Positions 7,925 to 16,666 of a stretch of 64,000 nucleotides of DNA are shown here, in pieces. The stretch's first letter is position 1. Each line of letters begins with the position of its first letter. Position numbers and translations under genes: made by a program. This DNA is from Xylanibacter ruminicola (GTDB lineage Bacteria > Bacteroidota > Bacteroidia > Bacteroidales > Bacteroidaceae), in assembly GCA_015060625.1 (NCBI GenBank), contig SUYC01000011.1, forward strand, positions 1 through 64,000. The letters run 5' to 3'. A model generated the notes under the pieces. That model had not been told where the DNA came from. It ran no database searches and saw only the letters and a list, made by a program, of their open reading frames with translations.

Positions 7925-9552
7925 CAAAACTAAAGTGGTTATGGCAGCTGTTGCTGCAAAGTCCACGACGATTTCCTATTGAGTTGGCCTTGGGAGTGGC
8001 TTTCTTTGTCATTGCCGTGTGCGACGCTGAAACGGCTGTTTGGGACGATAAAGTGGCGCGTATGGTTAGCGCAGTAAATGGCGATATACTATCTTTTTTT
8101 GTACCGCTGATGGCGCTTACATTCTGGCTGCATCGTGTTAACCGCTGGGCTTACTATGCCTCGTTCTTGCTCTTTGTGCCCTTGATGGCACTCAATCTGC
8201 AACCCTTTCTTAGAACTTACGGCTTTGCCTTTACCTATGTTCTGGCGGCCATTCTGCTCATTATCGGTCATAAGCCATTAAACAACCGATCGTTTGCAGC
8301 GCATGCGTTGCATGTGGCTACACAGCTGTTTTTTGGTGTGCTGATATCGGGTATACTTAATTTGGCTGTGATGGCTATCTGTGCATCGTTCTTCTATATC
8401 TTCGGTATCAACGAACCCAAGCATTTCTACGCACATATCGCCCAGTTTATCTGGTTTGTGCTGGCACCGCAAGTGTGCTGCACTCTTATACGCCAAAACG
8501 AGGACGAGGTAAAGGAACCATTTAAGGTGCTCCGGATAATCCTTAACTTCATCCTCTCGCCAGCCGTTATTATCTATACAGTTATACTCTATACCTATTT
8601 TGTAAAGATAGTATTTGAGTGGGATTTGCCCAAGGGCGGTGTGGCCTGGATGGTGATGGGATTTATTACGGTTACATTGATAGGTAGGGTGGCGCAGTCG
8701 ATACTAAGTCAGCGATACTACGACTGGTTTTATCGCCACTTTACGTTGATTGCCATCCCGCCACTTGTGATGTACTGGATAGGCTCTATCTACCGTATAC
8801 GTATTTACAGTTTTACCGAGAGTAGATTCTACCTGATGGTGGCAGGTGTGCTGATGACGCTCTTTGTGCTGATGCTGTACCGCCAGCGCACTCGTAGATA
8901 TCAATTGATGGCACTCATTTTTTGTGCAGCCATCATCCTGTTTACTTATATCCCTGGCATATCGGCCAAGAGTATCGGTCTGCATTGCCAAAAGCAACGC
9001 CTGGCAGAGCTCATAGGCGAACTGAAGCTTACCGATGCCAAAACGGGCAAACTGAACGACAACCTTGACCTTTGGGGTATCAGACATGACAGTGTGATGT
9101 GCGAGCGATACAAGGATGTAAGCAGTGTCATCAAGTACGTGCGCGATGAGGTTGGTGATAAGGAGTTTGAAGCAAAATACGGCAAATGGTCGCATTCGGA
9201 GTATAGCTTTAACTATGCTAATGCCAAGAATGCCGATAACCGGAATTATGCCGATACATATAACCGGAAAAAGCCTGTAGAGTTAGGCGAATATACTATC
9301 ATGTTACCCTCTAAAGATTATAAATACGACTACGATGAGCATAGTGTGATTGTTACCCATGATAAGGACACCGTTCTTGTATATCCTATCCAAAACATCG
9401 TTAGTAAGGACACATCGCTCCTGCATCACCCCGATCAACTGCTCACCTATCGCAACGACTCGCTGATGCTTGTGCTCGAAGGCATCTGCCTAAACGATAC
9501 CGTAGTTGCCGATGTAAGATACTACGGCCTGCAGTTGTTTAAAAAGAAGTAA
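7918..9552 (+). CDS. DUF4153 domain integral membrane protein
   Basis: A 544-residue membrane protein of the DUF4153 family common in Bacteroidales. It opens with an amphipathic stretch (LKWLWQLLLQSPRRFPIELALG) and then about ten hydrophobic segments up to residue 350. The last 190 residues are soluble, with charged segments and a DxYNRKKP-type motif, and are probably exposed to the periplasm. The family has no established biochemical role. The gene is monocistronic by position, with its own promoter at 7848-7879. The start codon is set by the leader repeat it shares with the serpin gene. Confidence 0.85.
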   Translation: MNTKLKWLWQLLLQSPRRFPIELALGVAFFVIAVCDAETAVWDDKVARMVSAVNGDILSFFVPLMALTFWLHRVNRWAYYASFLLFVPLMALNLQPFLRTYGFAFTYVLAAILLIIGHKPLNNRSFAAHALHVATQLFFGVLISGILNLAVMAICASFFYIFGINEPKHFYAHIAQFIWFVLAPQVCCTLIRQNEDEVKEPFKVLRIILNFILSPAVIIYTVILYTYFVKIVFEWDLPKGGVAWMVMGFITVTLIGRVAQSILSQRYYDWFYRHFTLIAIPPLVMYWIGSIYRIRIYSFTESRFYLMVAGVLMTLFVLMLYRQRTRRYQLMALIFCAAIILFTYIPGISAKSIGLHCQKQRLAELIGELKLTDAKTGKLNDNLDLWGIRHDSVMCERYKDVSSVIKYVRDEVGDKEFEAKYGKWSHSEYSFNYANAKNADNRNYADTYNRKKPVELGEYTIMLPSKDYKYDYDEHSVIVTHDKDTVLVYPIQNIVSKDTSLLHHPDQLLTYRNDSLMLVLEGICLNDTVVADVRYYGLQLFKKK

Positions 9553-9650
9553 GAATATTGTCCCGTTAGGGTTGACGTAAACAGTAAACGGTGACAGGAT
9601 GACACATCGCTCATTTTTTTTGCCTTTTTGGACCGACAAACTGAAGTTTG

Positions 9651-9675
9651 CTACGCGCTACAGCGCTACAGTTAG
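9651..9675 (+). repeat. Solo copy of the 25-bp intergenic repeat
   Basis: Identical over 25 bases (CTACGCGCTACAGCGC... ending CAGTTAG) to 3602-3626, and inverted relative to 3713-3736. No second inverted copy lies nearby. Confidence 0.8.
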
Positions 9676-9709
9676 AAATATGTTTTTAAGACATCAATCA
9701 GCCAGGTTT

Positions 9710-9741
9710 GGAACATGAACGAAAATTTGCGTTCATGTTCC
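9710..9741. repeat. 12-bp perfect inverted repeat (GGAACATGAACG)
   Basis: GGAACATGAACG (9710-9721) and CGTTCATGTTCC (9730-9741) enclose an eight-base loop AAAATTTG. There is no T-tract, so it is not a classical terminator. It lies about 170 bp upstream of the sufE promoter and could be an operator or a structured transcript end. Confidence 0.6.
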
Positions 9742-9908
9742 GAGATGTGGTAATCGCCCCCTCGTTGACAACGTGGCCCTGCGCAGTGTTGCAGTTAAAA
9801 ACAAACGATAATTAGCAAGGTTCTGTATTTCAATACGTAACAAAAATGGGGCCGAAATATTAACCATATTTAATACGGGAGATGTTTGGTGGGATAGGGG
9901 ATTTTTAG

Positions 9909-9916
9909 TAACTTTG
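9909..9916 (+). promoter_or_regulatory. -7 box for sufE-nrdD-nrdG
   Basis: TAACTTTG, 20 bases upstream of the sufE start codon. No other such box occurs before nrdD or nrdG, which supports one transcript for the three genes. Confidence 0.7.
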
Positions 9917-9935
9917 CAGGCAAATTTTATAAGCT

Positions 9936-10361
9936 ATGACAATAAACGAGATACAAGACGAGATTATCGACGAGTTCAGTGGTTTCGACGACTGGATGGA
10001 TAAGTATCAGCTACTCATCGACTTAGGTAATGAGCAGGAGCCGCTGGACGATAAGTATAAAACAGAACAGAACCTGATTGACGGTTGTCAGAGCCGCGTG
10101 TGGTTGCAGGCCGACCTGGTGGATGGCAACATTCACTTCAGCGCCGAGAGCGATGCCTTGATAGTGAAGGGTATCGTGGCCCTGCTGATTCGCGTGCTGA
10201 GCGACCACACACCACAGGAGATTCTGGATGCCGACCTGTATTTCATTGAGCAGATCGGTCTGAAAGAGCACCTGTCGCCTACCCGCAGCAATGGACTGTT
10301 GGCTATGGTTAAGCAGATAAAGATGTACGCACTGGCGTTTAACGAGACATTGAAGAATTAA
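9936..10361 (+). CDS. sufE: SufE family sulfur-transfer protein
   Basis: A 141-residue SufE. The family accepts persulfide sulfur from the cysteine desulfurase SufS for iron-sulfur cluster assembly in the cytoplasm. The conserved sulfur-accepting cysteine is Cys51 in LIDGCQSRVW, and the C-terminal LSPTRSNGLLAMV is also typical. Length matches the family. No other suf gene is adjacent. Instead it precedes the anaerobic ribonucleotide reductase genes by 22 bp, whose activase carries a 4Fe-4S cluster, so co-expression would make sense, though the link is inferred. Confidence 0.9.
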   Translation: MTINEIQDEIIDEFSGFDDWMDKYQLLIDLGNEQEPLDDKYKTEQNLIDGCQSRVWLQADLVDGNIHFSAESDALIVKGIVALLIRVLSDHTPQEILDADLYFIEQIGLKEHLSPTRSNGLLAMVKQIKMYALAFNETLKN

Positions 10362-10383
10362 TCATAAAATAATTAAGAACCTC

Positions 10384-12621
10384 ATGATACAGACTGTAAA
10401 AAAGCGCGATGGGCGCATAGTAGGATTTAACGAACAGAAAGTGATGGCCGCCATACGTAAGGCCATGTTGCATACAGATAAAGGCGAAGACGAGCGACTG
10501 CTCTATCAGATTACCGACCGTATTGCCCAGCGTGGCGAGAGTCAGATGACGGTAGAGGAGATTCAGGACCTGGTGGAGATGGAACTGATGAAATCGAGTC
10601 GAAAGGATGTGGCTCAGAAGTACATCGCTTACCGCAACCAGCGCTCAATTGCTCGTAAGGCCAAGACACGCGAGGTGTTCCTGGACATCGTTAACATTAA
10701 GAATAACGACGTGACGCGCGAAAACGCTAACATGAATGCCGACACACCTGCGGGCATGATGATGAAGTTTGCCAGCGAAACAACCAAGCCATTCGTGGAT
10801 GACTATCTGCTGAGCGAGGAGAGTCGCAACGCCGTTGAGCATAACTATCTGCACATTCACGATAAGGATTACTATCCCACCAAGAGTCTTACCTGCGTGC
10901 AGCACCCGCTGGATAACATCCTGCATAACGGTTTCACTGCCGGTCATGGTGCATCGCGCGCCGCCAAGCGCATCGAGACTGCCAGCGTGCTGGCTTGTAT
11001 CTCGTTGGAGTGTGCACAGAACGAGATGCACGGCGGACAGGCTATTCCTGCTTTCGACTTTTATCTGGCACCTTTCGTGCGCATGAGCTATGTCGAGGAA
11101 CTGAAAGCACTCGAAGACCTGTATGGTGAGAACTTTAAGGACCTGTACGACGAGCCTCTGATGGACTATCTGAAGGCCCCACTGGATGGTTTGGAGGGTA
11201 GAGACCGTGCCCGTCAGCATGCCATCAATAAGACGGTGGCTCGTGTGCATCAGGCCATGGAGGCATTTATCCACAATATGAATACGATTCACTCACGTGG
11301 TGGTAACCAGGTGGTGTTCTCGAGTATCAACTACGGTACCGATACCAGTGCCGAGGGCCGTTGCGTAATGCGCGAGATTCTGCTGAGCACCTACGAGGGT
11401 GTGGGTAATGGCGAGACAGCCATCTTCCCCATTCAGATCTGGAAAAAGAAGCGTGGCGTGAACTACCTACCCGAGGATCGCAACTTCGACTTGTATCAGT
11501 TGGCCTGCAAGGTAACAGCTCGCCGATTCTTCCCTAATTTTCTGAATCTGGATGCCACTTTTAATCAGGACAGCGACTGGCGTGCCGACGATCCCAAGCG
11601 CTACGTGCACGAGGTGGCTACGATGGGATGCCGCACACGTGTGTTCGAGAACCGATTCGGACCTAAGACCAGTATCGGTCGTGGCAACCTGAGCTTTTCG
11701 ACTATCAACATCGTGAAGCTGGCGCTGGAGTGCCGCGAGGAGCAGGACCAGCAGAAGCGTATCGACATGTTCTTTGCCAAGCTCGATCAGATGCTACAGA
11801 TTACTGCTAAGCAGCTCGACGACCGATTCCAGTTCCAGAAGACGGCCTTTGCCAAGCAGTTCCCCCTGCTGATGCAGTGCCTGTGGATTGGAGCCGACAA
11901 GCTGAAGCCTATGGACAGCATTGAGAGCGTGATTAACCAGGGAACACTGGGTATCGGCTTTATCGGACTGGCAGAATGCCTGGTAGCCCTGGTTGGCAAG
12001 CACCATGGCGAGAGCGAAGAGGCTCAGGAGCTGGGTGTGAAGATTGTGACCTATATGCGCGACCGTGCGAACGAATTCTGCGAGCGTTACCATCATAACT
12101 ACTCGATACTGGCTACACCTGCCGAGGGCTTGAGTGGAAAGTTCACCAAGAAGGACCGCAAGGAGTTTGGTGTGGTGCCAGGCGTAACCGATCGCGATTA
12201 CTATACCAACTCTAACCACGTGCCCGTATATTATAAGTGTAGCGCGCGCCACAAGGCCGAGATTGAGGCTCCTTATCACGACCTGACCCGTGGCGGACAC
12301 ATCTTCTACGTAGAGATTGATGGCGACGCTACTCACAATCCACAGGTGATTATGAGTGTTGTTGACATGATGGACCAGCTGAATATGGGCTACGGCAGCG
12401 TGAACCACAACCGCAACCGCTGTATGGACTGCGGCTACGAGAATGCCGACGACCATCTGGAGAAATGCCCTAAGTGCGGTTCGGCTAACATCGATAAGCT
12501 GCAGCGTATCACCGGCTATCTGGTAGGTACTACCGACCGTTGGAACAGTGGTAAGCTGGCCGAACTGAACGATCGTGTAACCCACATCGATCATAGCGCA
12601 CAGGATCAGAAACTGTTTTAA
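10384..12621 (+). CDS. nrdD: Anaerobic (class III) ribonucleoside-triphosphate reductase
   Basis: A 745-residue catalytic subunit that makes deoxyribonucleotides without oxygen by glycyl-radical chemistry. An ATP-cone occupies about residues 1-92 (KKRDGRIVGFNEQKV). The central 10-stranded barrel follows with CISLECAQNEMHGGQA and SRGGNQVVFSS. The zinc site near the C-terminus is intact (CMDCGYENADD then CPKCGS). The glycyl-radical loop reads RITGYLVG, with Gly711 equivalent by alignment to Gly681 of the E. coli enzyme. It is followed at once by its activase NrdG. The absence of aerobic reductase genes nearby is only local evidence, but the enzyme fits an anaerobic lifestyle. Confidence 0.97.
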   Translation: MIQTVKKRDGRIVGFNEQKVMAAIRKAMLHTDKGEDERLLYQITDRIAQRGESQMTVEEIQDLVEMELMKSSRKDVAQKYIAYRNQRSIARKAKTREVFLDIVNIKNNDVTRENANMNADTPAGMMMKFASETTKPFVDDYLLSEESRNAVEHNYLHIHDKDYYPTKSLTCVQHPLDNILHNGFTAGHGASRAAKRIETASVLACISLECAQNEMHGGQAIPAFDFYLAPFVRMSYVEELKALEDLYGENFKDLYDEPLMDYLKAPLDGLEGRDRARQHAINKTVARVHQAMEAFIHNMNTIHSRGGNQVVFSSINYGTDTSAEGRCVMREILLSTYEGVGNGETAIFPIQIWKKKRGVNYLPEDRNFDLYQLACKVTARRFFPNFLNLDATFNQDSDWRADDPKRYVHEVATMGCRTRVFENRFGPKTSIGRGNLSFSTINIVKLALECREEQDQQKRIDMFFAKLDQMLQITAKQLDDRFQFQKTAFAKQFPLLMQCLWIGADKLKPMDSIESVINQGTLGIGFIGLAECLVALVGKHHGESEEAQELGVKIVTYMRDRANEFCERYHHNYSILATPAEGLSGKFTKKDRKEFGVVPGVTDRDYYTNSNHVPVYYKCSARHKAEIEAPYHDLTRGGHIFYVEIDGDATHNPQVIMSVVDMMDQLNMGYGSVNHNRNRCMDCGYENADDHLEKCPKCGSANIDKLQRITGYLVGTTDRWNSGKLAELNDRVTHIDHSAQDQKLF

Positions 12622-12645
12622 AAATAAAAGAATAAAAAAATAAAA

Positions 12646-13143
12646 GTGATTCGAGTTCTCGATATCATAGAAGATACAATGGTGGACGGGCCGGGATTCC
12701 GGACGTCCATCTATTGTGCTGGATGCAATCATCAGTGCCCAGGCTGCCATAATCCGCAGTCGTGGGCGTTTGATGGAGGTCGTGAGATGACCACGCAGCA
12801 GCTGATGAAAATCATCGTTGCCGACCCCTTTGCCAACGTTACCTTTTCGGGGGGCGACCCGATGTATCAGGCCGCTGGCTTTGCCGAGTTGGCACACACC
12901 ATACACGAGCAGACCAATAAGGATATCTGGTGTTTTACGGGCTTTACATTCGAAAGCTTGATACAGGACGACCAGCGCGAGCTGCTGGCCAATATCGATG
13001 TACTGGTGGATGGTCCTTTTATCGAGCGACTGAAAGACCCCGATTTGCTGTTTCGTGGCTCATCAAACCAACGCATAATAAACGTGCCCGCATCGATTTA
13101 CGAGGGGCACGTCGTATTATGGAAACCAGATGTTAGTGTTTAG
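12646..13143 (+). CDS. nrdG: Anaerobic ribonucleotide reductase activating protein
   Basis: A 165-residue radical SAM enzyme that generates the glycyl radical on NrdD. The 4Fe-4S ligands are Cys27, Cys31 and Cys34 in CNHQCPGC, and FSGGDPM is the usual SAM-contacting GGE-like motif. The start is a GTG at 12646, 24 bp after nrdD in an A-rich spacer; no ATG precedes the conserved IRVLDIIEDTMVDGPG. Its 3' end overlaps the convergent histidine phosphatase gene by 11 bp, and no terminator separates them. Confidence 0.95.
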   Translation: MIRVLDIIEDTMVDGPGFRTSIYCAGCNHQCPGCHNPQSWAFDGGREMTTQQLMKIIVADPFANVTFSGGDPMYQAAGFAELAHTIHEQTNKDIWCFTGFTFESLIQDDQRELLANIDVLVDGPFIERLKDPDLLFRGSSNQRIINVPASIYEGHVVLWKPDVSV

Positions 13144-14437
13144 ACTTGGCTAACTTCTGTTCGTATTCGTCTAATATCTTGAGGTAGTGATCGCGGAAAT
13201 CGCGATAGTGATAGTAAGGTGCTATATCGGTAGGTATGGGCAGTGTGGCCTCGTTCTCGTTAAGTAGCACCTTGAAGATGATATCGGTGTCGGTTTCGTT
13301 CTTACGATAGAATACAAACTGGATGTTGGCAGCCATAGGAAACACCTCGAAGTTAATCCAACCTTCAAGATCGAGCTGCTCCATGTCGTGAATCTCGCGA
13401 CCATAGCCGTTCAAATCGAGCAGGCAGGCTAGTGGCAGAATGATTGTTTCATGACCAAAACGCAGGGTAGCACCAGGGTGTGGCAGCACCAGGCAACTGT
13501 CGGCATCAGCGATAATGCGGCGCAGCAGTTTGCGCTGGGTGAAGGGCTGCTGTCCGCCGTTATGCGGGTTGCGGCCGAAACTGAGATACCAGAAGGCGTT
13601 GGCCTGCAGCCAGTTGTTGTAAAGCTCATCGTCGGTGTAGATGTCGAATAGGTTGAACAGGTCGCGCATCTCGGTGCCCTGCACGCTCGAAGCAATCTTA
13701 AAGATCGATTTGTTCAGCTCGAAAGAGTTAACCTGACTGTTGAAATATGCCGTGTCGTTGAACAATCGGCCCATGGAGGGCTTGTCGATAGCATATCGGT
13801 CGCAGAACTCATTGTACACATCACGCGTTTTCTTGGAGTAGCGCTGCTTGTAGAGTGCCGAATCCTGCATGTTCATGTAATACATATCGTACTGCGAGGC
13901 GTCGGCATTGAAAATCAGTTTGGGATTATTCTTGGCCAGCTGCAGTAATTCGTACTGCATCGATAGGATGCAACGTATCACCACTGTGCTCTTGGCCTCT
14001 ACCACAGCGCGCCCTTGGAACACCTCGGGAAAGCGGTCGTACATGCGCTGGGCTATCTGCTGGTGCTGCACAGCACCTAAGGGTGTCAGGTCGCCATATC
14101 GGCCTCTCGCATCGTCGCGCAGGTAGCCAAGCAGTCGCAGGGCTTTCTGTCCCAAATCCGACAGCTTGCCCAGATTATCGGCTTTAAGCAGAGTCAGATA
14201 TGGGTAGTCGTACTCCTCGCCCTTGATGAGGTAACGCGACCCGTGGCGCGAGTAACTGCTGATGTAGAACGGTTTCTCGCCCGAGGGCGGAGCAGTTAGT
14301 GCGCGTGTCGGTCCTTGGTAAGCATAGTAGTTGCTGCCTGCTTTCATAAAATCACGCTTAAGTGTTTCTCGTACGTTTTGGGCGCATAGTGAGGCCGCCG
14401 ATAGTGCCCAAAGGGCAAATAATACTATTTTTCTCAT
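13133..14437 (-). CDS. Secreted histidine-type phosphatase (MINPP/phytase-like)
   Basis: A 434-residue exported histidine acid phosphatase. The signal peptide covers residues 1-19 (...AASLCAQ). The catalytic motif is SRHGSRY with His65 as the nucleophile, as in the Bacteroides multiple inositol-polyphosphate phosphatase. The distal proton-donor region reads LRFGHETIILPL, an HE pair of the MINPP kind rather than the HD of classical acid phosphatases. Release of phosphate from inositol phosphates in the periplasm is therefore the best guess. The start at 14437 is preceded by a clear AAGGAG, rare in this window, and a reverse -7 box at 14459-14466. A longer upstream frame lacks a signal peptide and crosses the divergent promoter. 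Confidence 0.88.
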   Translation of the reverse strand: MRKIVLFALWALSAASLCAQNVRETLKRDFMKAGSNYYAYQGPTRALTAPPSGEKPFYISSYSRHGSRYLIKGEEYDYPYLTLLKADNLGKLSDLGQKALRLLGYLRDDARGRYGDLTPLGAVQHQQIAQRMYDRFPEVFQGRAVVEAKSTVVIRCILSMQYELLQLAKNNPKLIFNADASQYDMYYMNMQDSALYKQRYSKKTRDVYNEFCDRYAIDKPSMGRLFNDTAYFNSQVNSFELNKSIFKIASSVQGTEMRDLFNLFDIYTDDELYNNWLQANAFWYLSFGRNPHNGGQQPFTQRKLLRRIIADADSCLVLPHPGATLRFGHETIILPLACLLDLNGYGREIHDMEQLDLEGWINFEVFPMAANIQFVFYRKNETDTDIIFKVLLNENEATLPIPTDIAPYYHYRDFRDHYLKILDEYEQKLAKSKH

Positions 14438-14458
14438 AGTTTTTTCTCCTTTTCGGTG

Positions 14459-14486
14459 CAAATATACAAAAAAATCACTATTTTTG
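14459..14486. promoter_or_regulatory. Compact divergent promoter pair
   Basis: CAAATATA (14459-14466, read TATATTTG on the reverse strand) serves the phosphatase, and TATTTTTG (14479-14486) serves the gene upstream of rpoN. The two -7 boxes lie only 12 bp apart and face away from each other, so the polymerases must compete for the site. Confidence 0.65.
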
Positions 14487-14504
14487 CAAAAAAATAGCGC
14501 AAAT

Positions 14505-15155
14505 ATGGCAAAAAACTCAAAATGGCAGGAAGAATACTGGCTACTGCTCATGCAGTTGTACTTACAAAAACCCACTGGCATCAAGCCCATGTACAGCCAG
14601 GCAATGGTAGATTTGAGTCTGGAGTTGCACATCGCACCCCAGCAGCTTTTCAATAAGATGTGCCAGATTGCCAATCTCGAAACACCACGCATCGAGCACA
14701 TCTGGGAGGTGTACGGACAGAACCCGCGAAAGCTGAAGCGGGCTGTGAACTTGTTGCGCGAAATGTGGGGATTCAACAATGCACTGGAGTTTTACGAGGG
14801 CGTTGAAACGGTTGAGAGTTTTGAGAAAGAGTTTAAACCCATAGCCAGCAATACCACCCTGACCCCCATGATGCTGGTGCTGATACTCGACGTGTACTTC
14901 AGGCTGACACCTATCACGATGGTGCCCGAGACTCCCGAGGTGCAGGCGCTGGCCAAGATGATGAAACTGACCCCCCAGGAGGTGGTGGATGTGATGGAGG
15001 CTTTCCAGCACTGCGACCCCTATCTTAATCGTAAGGACGAGAAGGGAGGCGAATTATTGGAGGCTTGTCAGCAGGTATGGCGCCGTTTCGGAAACAGTGA
15101 GCCACAGGACCTGGCTTCGTATGCTGAACAACTGAAAGAATATTTTGAACATTGA
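14505..15155 (+). CDS. Unknown protein translationally coupled to rpoN
   Basis: A 216-residue soluble protein of unknown function. No signal peptide is seen. It is mostly helical by composition, with conserved-looking segments EEYWLLLMQLYLQKPTG, SLELHIAPQQLF, RIEHIWEVYGQNPRKLKRAV and MMKLTPQEVVDVMEAF. The start ATG at 14505 follows a -7 box by 18 bases; an upstream extension would cross the promoter. Its stop codon overlaps the TTG start of rpoN (TTGA, 15152-15155), implying coupled translation and a possible role in sigma-54 function or a related process. That link is inference from gene order only. Confidence 0.7.
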   Translation: MAKNSKWQEEYWLLLMQLYLQKPTGIKPMYSQAMVDLSLELHIAPQQLFNKMCQIANLETPRIEHIWEVYGQNPRKLKRAVNLLREMWGFNNALEFYEGVETVESFEKEFKPIASNTTLTPMMLVLILDVYFRLTPITMVPETPEVQALAKMMKLTPQEVVDVMEAFQHCDPYLNRKDEKGGELLEACQQVWRRFGNSEPQDLASYAEQLKEYFEH

Positions 15156-16666
15156 GCATTAAGAATACACAGATACAGGAACAGCAGCAACTGCAGAAAT
15201 TGGGGCAGACATTCTCCCAGCAGCAGTTGTTACAATCGTCGCTGATAGAGCTACCAGTAACGCAGCTGGTGGATCGTATCAATACCGAAATGAACGACAA
15301 CCCCGCCCTGGAGAGCGAACAGCCCTACGACGATGATACGATGGCTACCGAGGAGACCGATTTCGGCGGTGGTGGCGATGCTGATGGCGCCGAGGATTTC
15401 GAGGCGGTTAGCGAGCGCGAGGAGCGACAGAGCGCACTCGACGAGGCTCTGAGCGGCATCGGACGCGACGACGAGGACCTGCCCGTGTATCAGAGCGGCA
15501 GTTCATATACCGAGGAACGCGAAGACATGGTGTATGGCGAAACCGAATCGTTCTACGACCAACTGAAAGAGCAGGTGGGCGAGCTGGATCTGACCGACAA
15601 ACAGCGCGATATCCTGGAGTATCTGATAGGTTCGCTCGACGACGACGGTCTGCTGCGAAAAGACCTCTCGATAGTCAGCGACGAACTGGCCATCTATCAT
15701 AATATCGATGCCACCGACAAGGAGATTGAACGCGTGCTGCTGATGCTGCAGGCTTTCGACCCTGCTGGTATCGGAGCCCGCTCGCTGCAGGAGTGCCTAC
15801 TGTTGCAGATTGAGCGCCGCGAGCCATCGCGCTTGCGCGACCTGATGGAGCGCGTTGTCAAAAACTACTTCGAGGCTTTTACCCGTAAGCATTGGGATAA
15901 GATACAGGACGACTTGCAGTTGAACGACGTGCAGGCCGAAGCCTTGTTTCGCGAACTGCGCAAACTGAACCCGCGCCCAGGGGCATCGCTTGGTGAAACC
16001 GTGGGCCGCAGCATGCAGCAGATAACTCCCGATTTTATCGTGGATACACAGGATGATGGCACCATCACCTTTACGCTGAACAACGGCGAGGTGCCCGAAC
16101 TCAAGGTGTCGCAGTCGTTCGTCGATTCGATGAAGGAGTATCAGCAGAACAAAGACCACCTGAGCAAGCAAACCAAGGAGGCTCTGCTATACATAAAGAA
16201 AAAGGTAGATGCCGCACAGGGCTTTATCGAAGCCATCAAGGTGCGCCGCCACACACTCACCGTTACCATGCGTACCATCATCCAGTTGCAGCGCCAGTTC
16301 TTTCTGGATGGTGACGAAGCCTCGCTGCGCCCTATGATTCTGAAAGATGTGGCCGAAAAGGCCGGACTCGATATATCTACCATCTCGCGTGTAAGCAATT
16401 CGAAATACGCTCAAACGCGTTGGGGCACCTTTCCTCTGCGCCACTTCTTCAGCGATGGCTACGTTACCGAGAGTGGCGAGGAGCTGAGTACCCGACAGAT
16501 CAAAGCTGCCCTGCGCGACCTGATAGATGCCGAAGACAAGCGGAAGCCGCTGAGCGACGACCAGCTGAAGGATCAGCTGGCTGCCAAGGGGTTTCCTATC
16601 GCTCGCCGCACCGTGGCCAAGTATCGCGAACAGTTGGGTATTCCTATAGCAAGATTAAGAAAATGA
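15152..16666 (+). CDS. rpoN: RNA polymerase sigma-54 factor
   Basis: A 504-residue sigma-54. Region I is glutamine-rich (QEQQQLQKLGQTFSQQQLLQ), followed by an acidic region II (about residues 60-130), the core-binding domain, and the C-terminal RpoN box ARRTVAKYREQLGI, ending at residue 504. It directs transcription from -24/-12 promoters with enhancer-binding ATPases; none of those is in this window. The likely start is TTG at 15152 (SIKNTQIQEQQQ...), overlapping the stop of the upstream gene by four bases. It also overlaps the next gene by four bases (ATGA), so the three genes form one operon. Confidence 0.95.
   Translation: MSIKNTQIQEQQQLQKLGQTFSQQQLLQSSLIELPVTQLVDRINTEMNDNPALESEQPYDDDTMATEETDFGGGGDADGAEDFEAVSEREERQSALDEALSGIGRDDEDLPVYQSGSSYTEEREDMVYGETESFYDQLKEQVGELDLTDKQRDILEYLIGSLDDDGLLRKDLSIVSDELAIYHNIDATDKEIERVLLMLQAFDPAGIGARSLQECLLLQIERREPSRLRDLMERVVKNYFEAFTRKHWDKIQDDLQLNDVQAEALFRELRKLNPRPGASLGETVGRSMQQITPDFIVDTQDDGTITFTLNNGEVPELKVSQSFVDSMKEYQQNKDHLSKQTKEALLYIKKKVDAAQGFIEAIKVRRHTLTVTMRTIIQLQRQFFLDGDEASLRPMILKDVAEKAGLDISTISRVSNSKYAQTRWGTFPLRHFFSDGYVTESGEELSTRQIKAALRDLIDAEDKRKPLSDDQLKDQLAAKGFPIARRTVAKYREQLGIPIARLRK

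Larger units (their letters stand above)
9553..9935. other. Intergenic region with dispersed repeat and long hairpin
   Basis: Contains a solo copy of the 25-bp repeat (9651-9675), a 12-bp perfect hairpin (9710-9741) and the sufE promoter (9909-9916). No coding sequence is visible. Confidence 0.6.

Noticed and set aside
11794..12906. 370-codon reverse-strand open frame
   Set aside because: It is antisense to nrdD, which has all catalytic motifs. The antisense frame has no recognisable motif and is open only because of codon bias.
14438..14779. N-terminal extension of the histidine phosphatase
   Set aside because: It crosses the divergent promoter and hides a clear signal peptide and AAGGAG at the internal ATG 14437.
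16420..16662. N-terminal extension of the PAP2-like protein
   Set aside because: The extension overlaps the rpoN coding region in another frame; the overlap ATGA at 16663 is the natural start.
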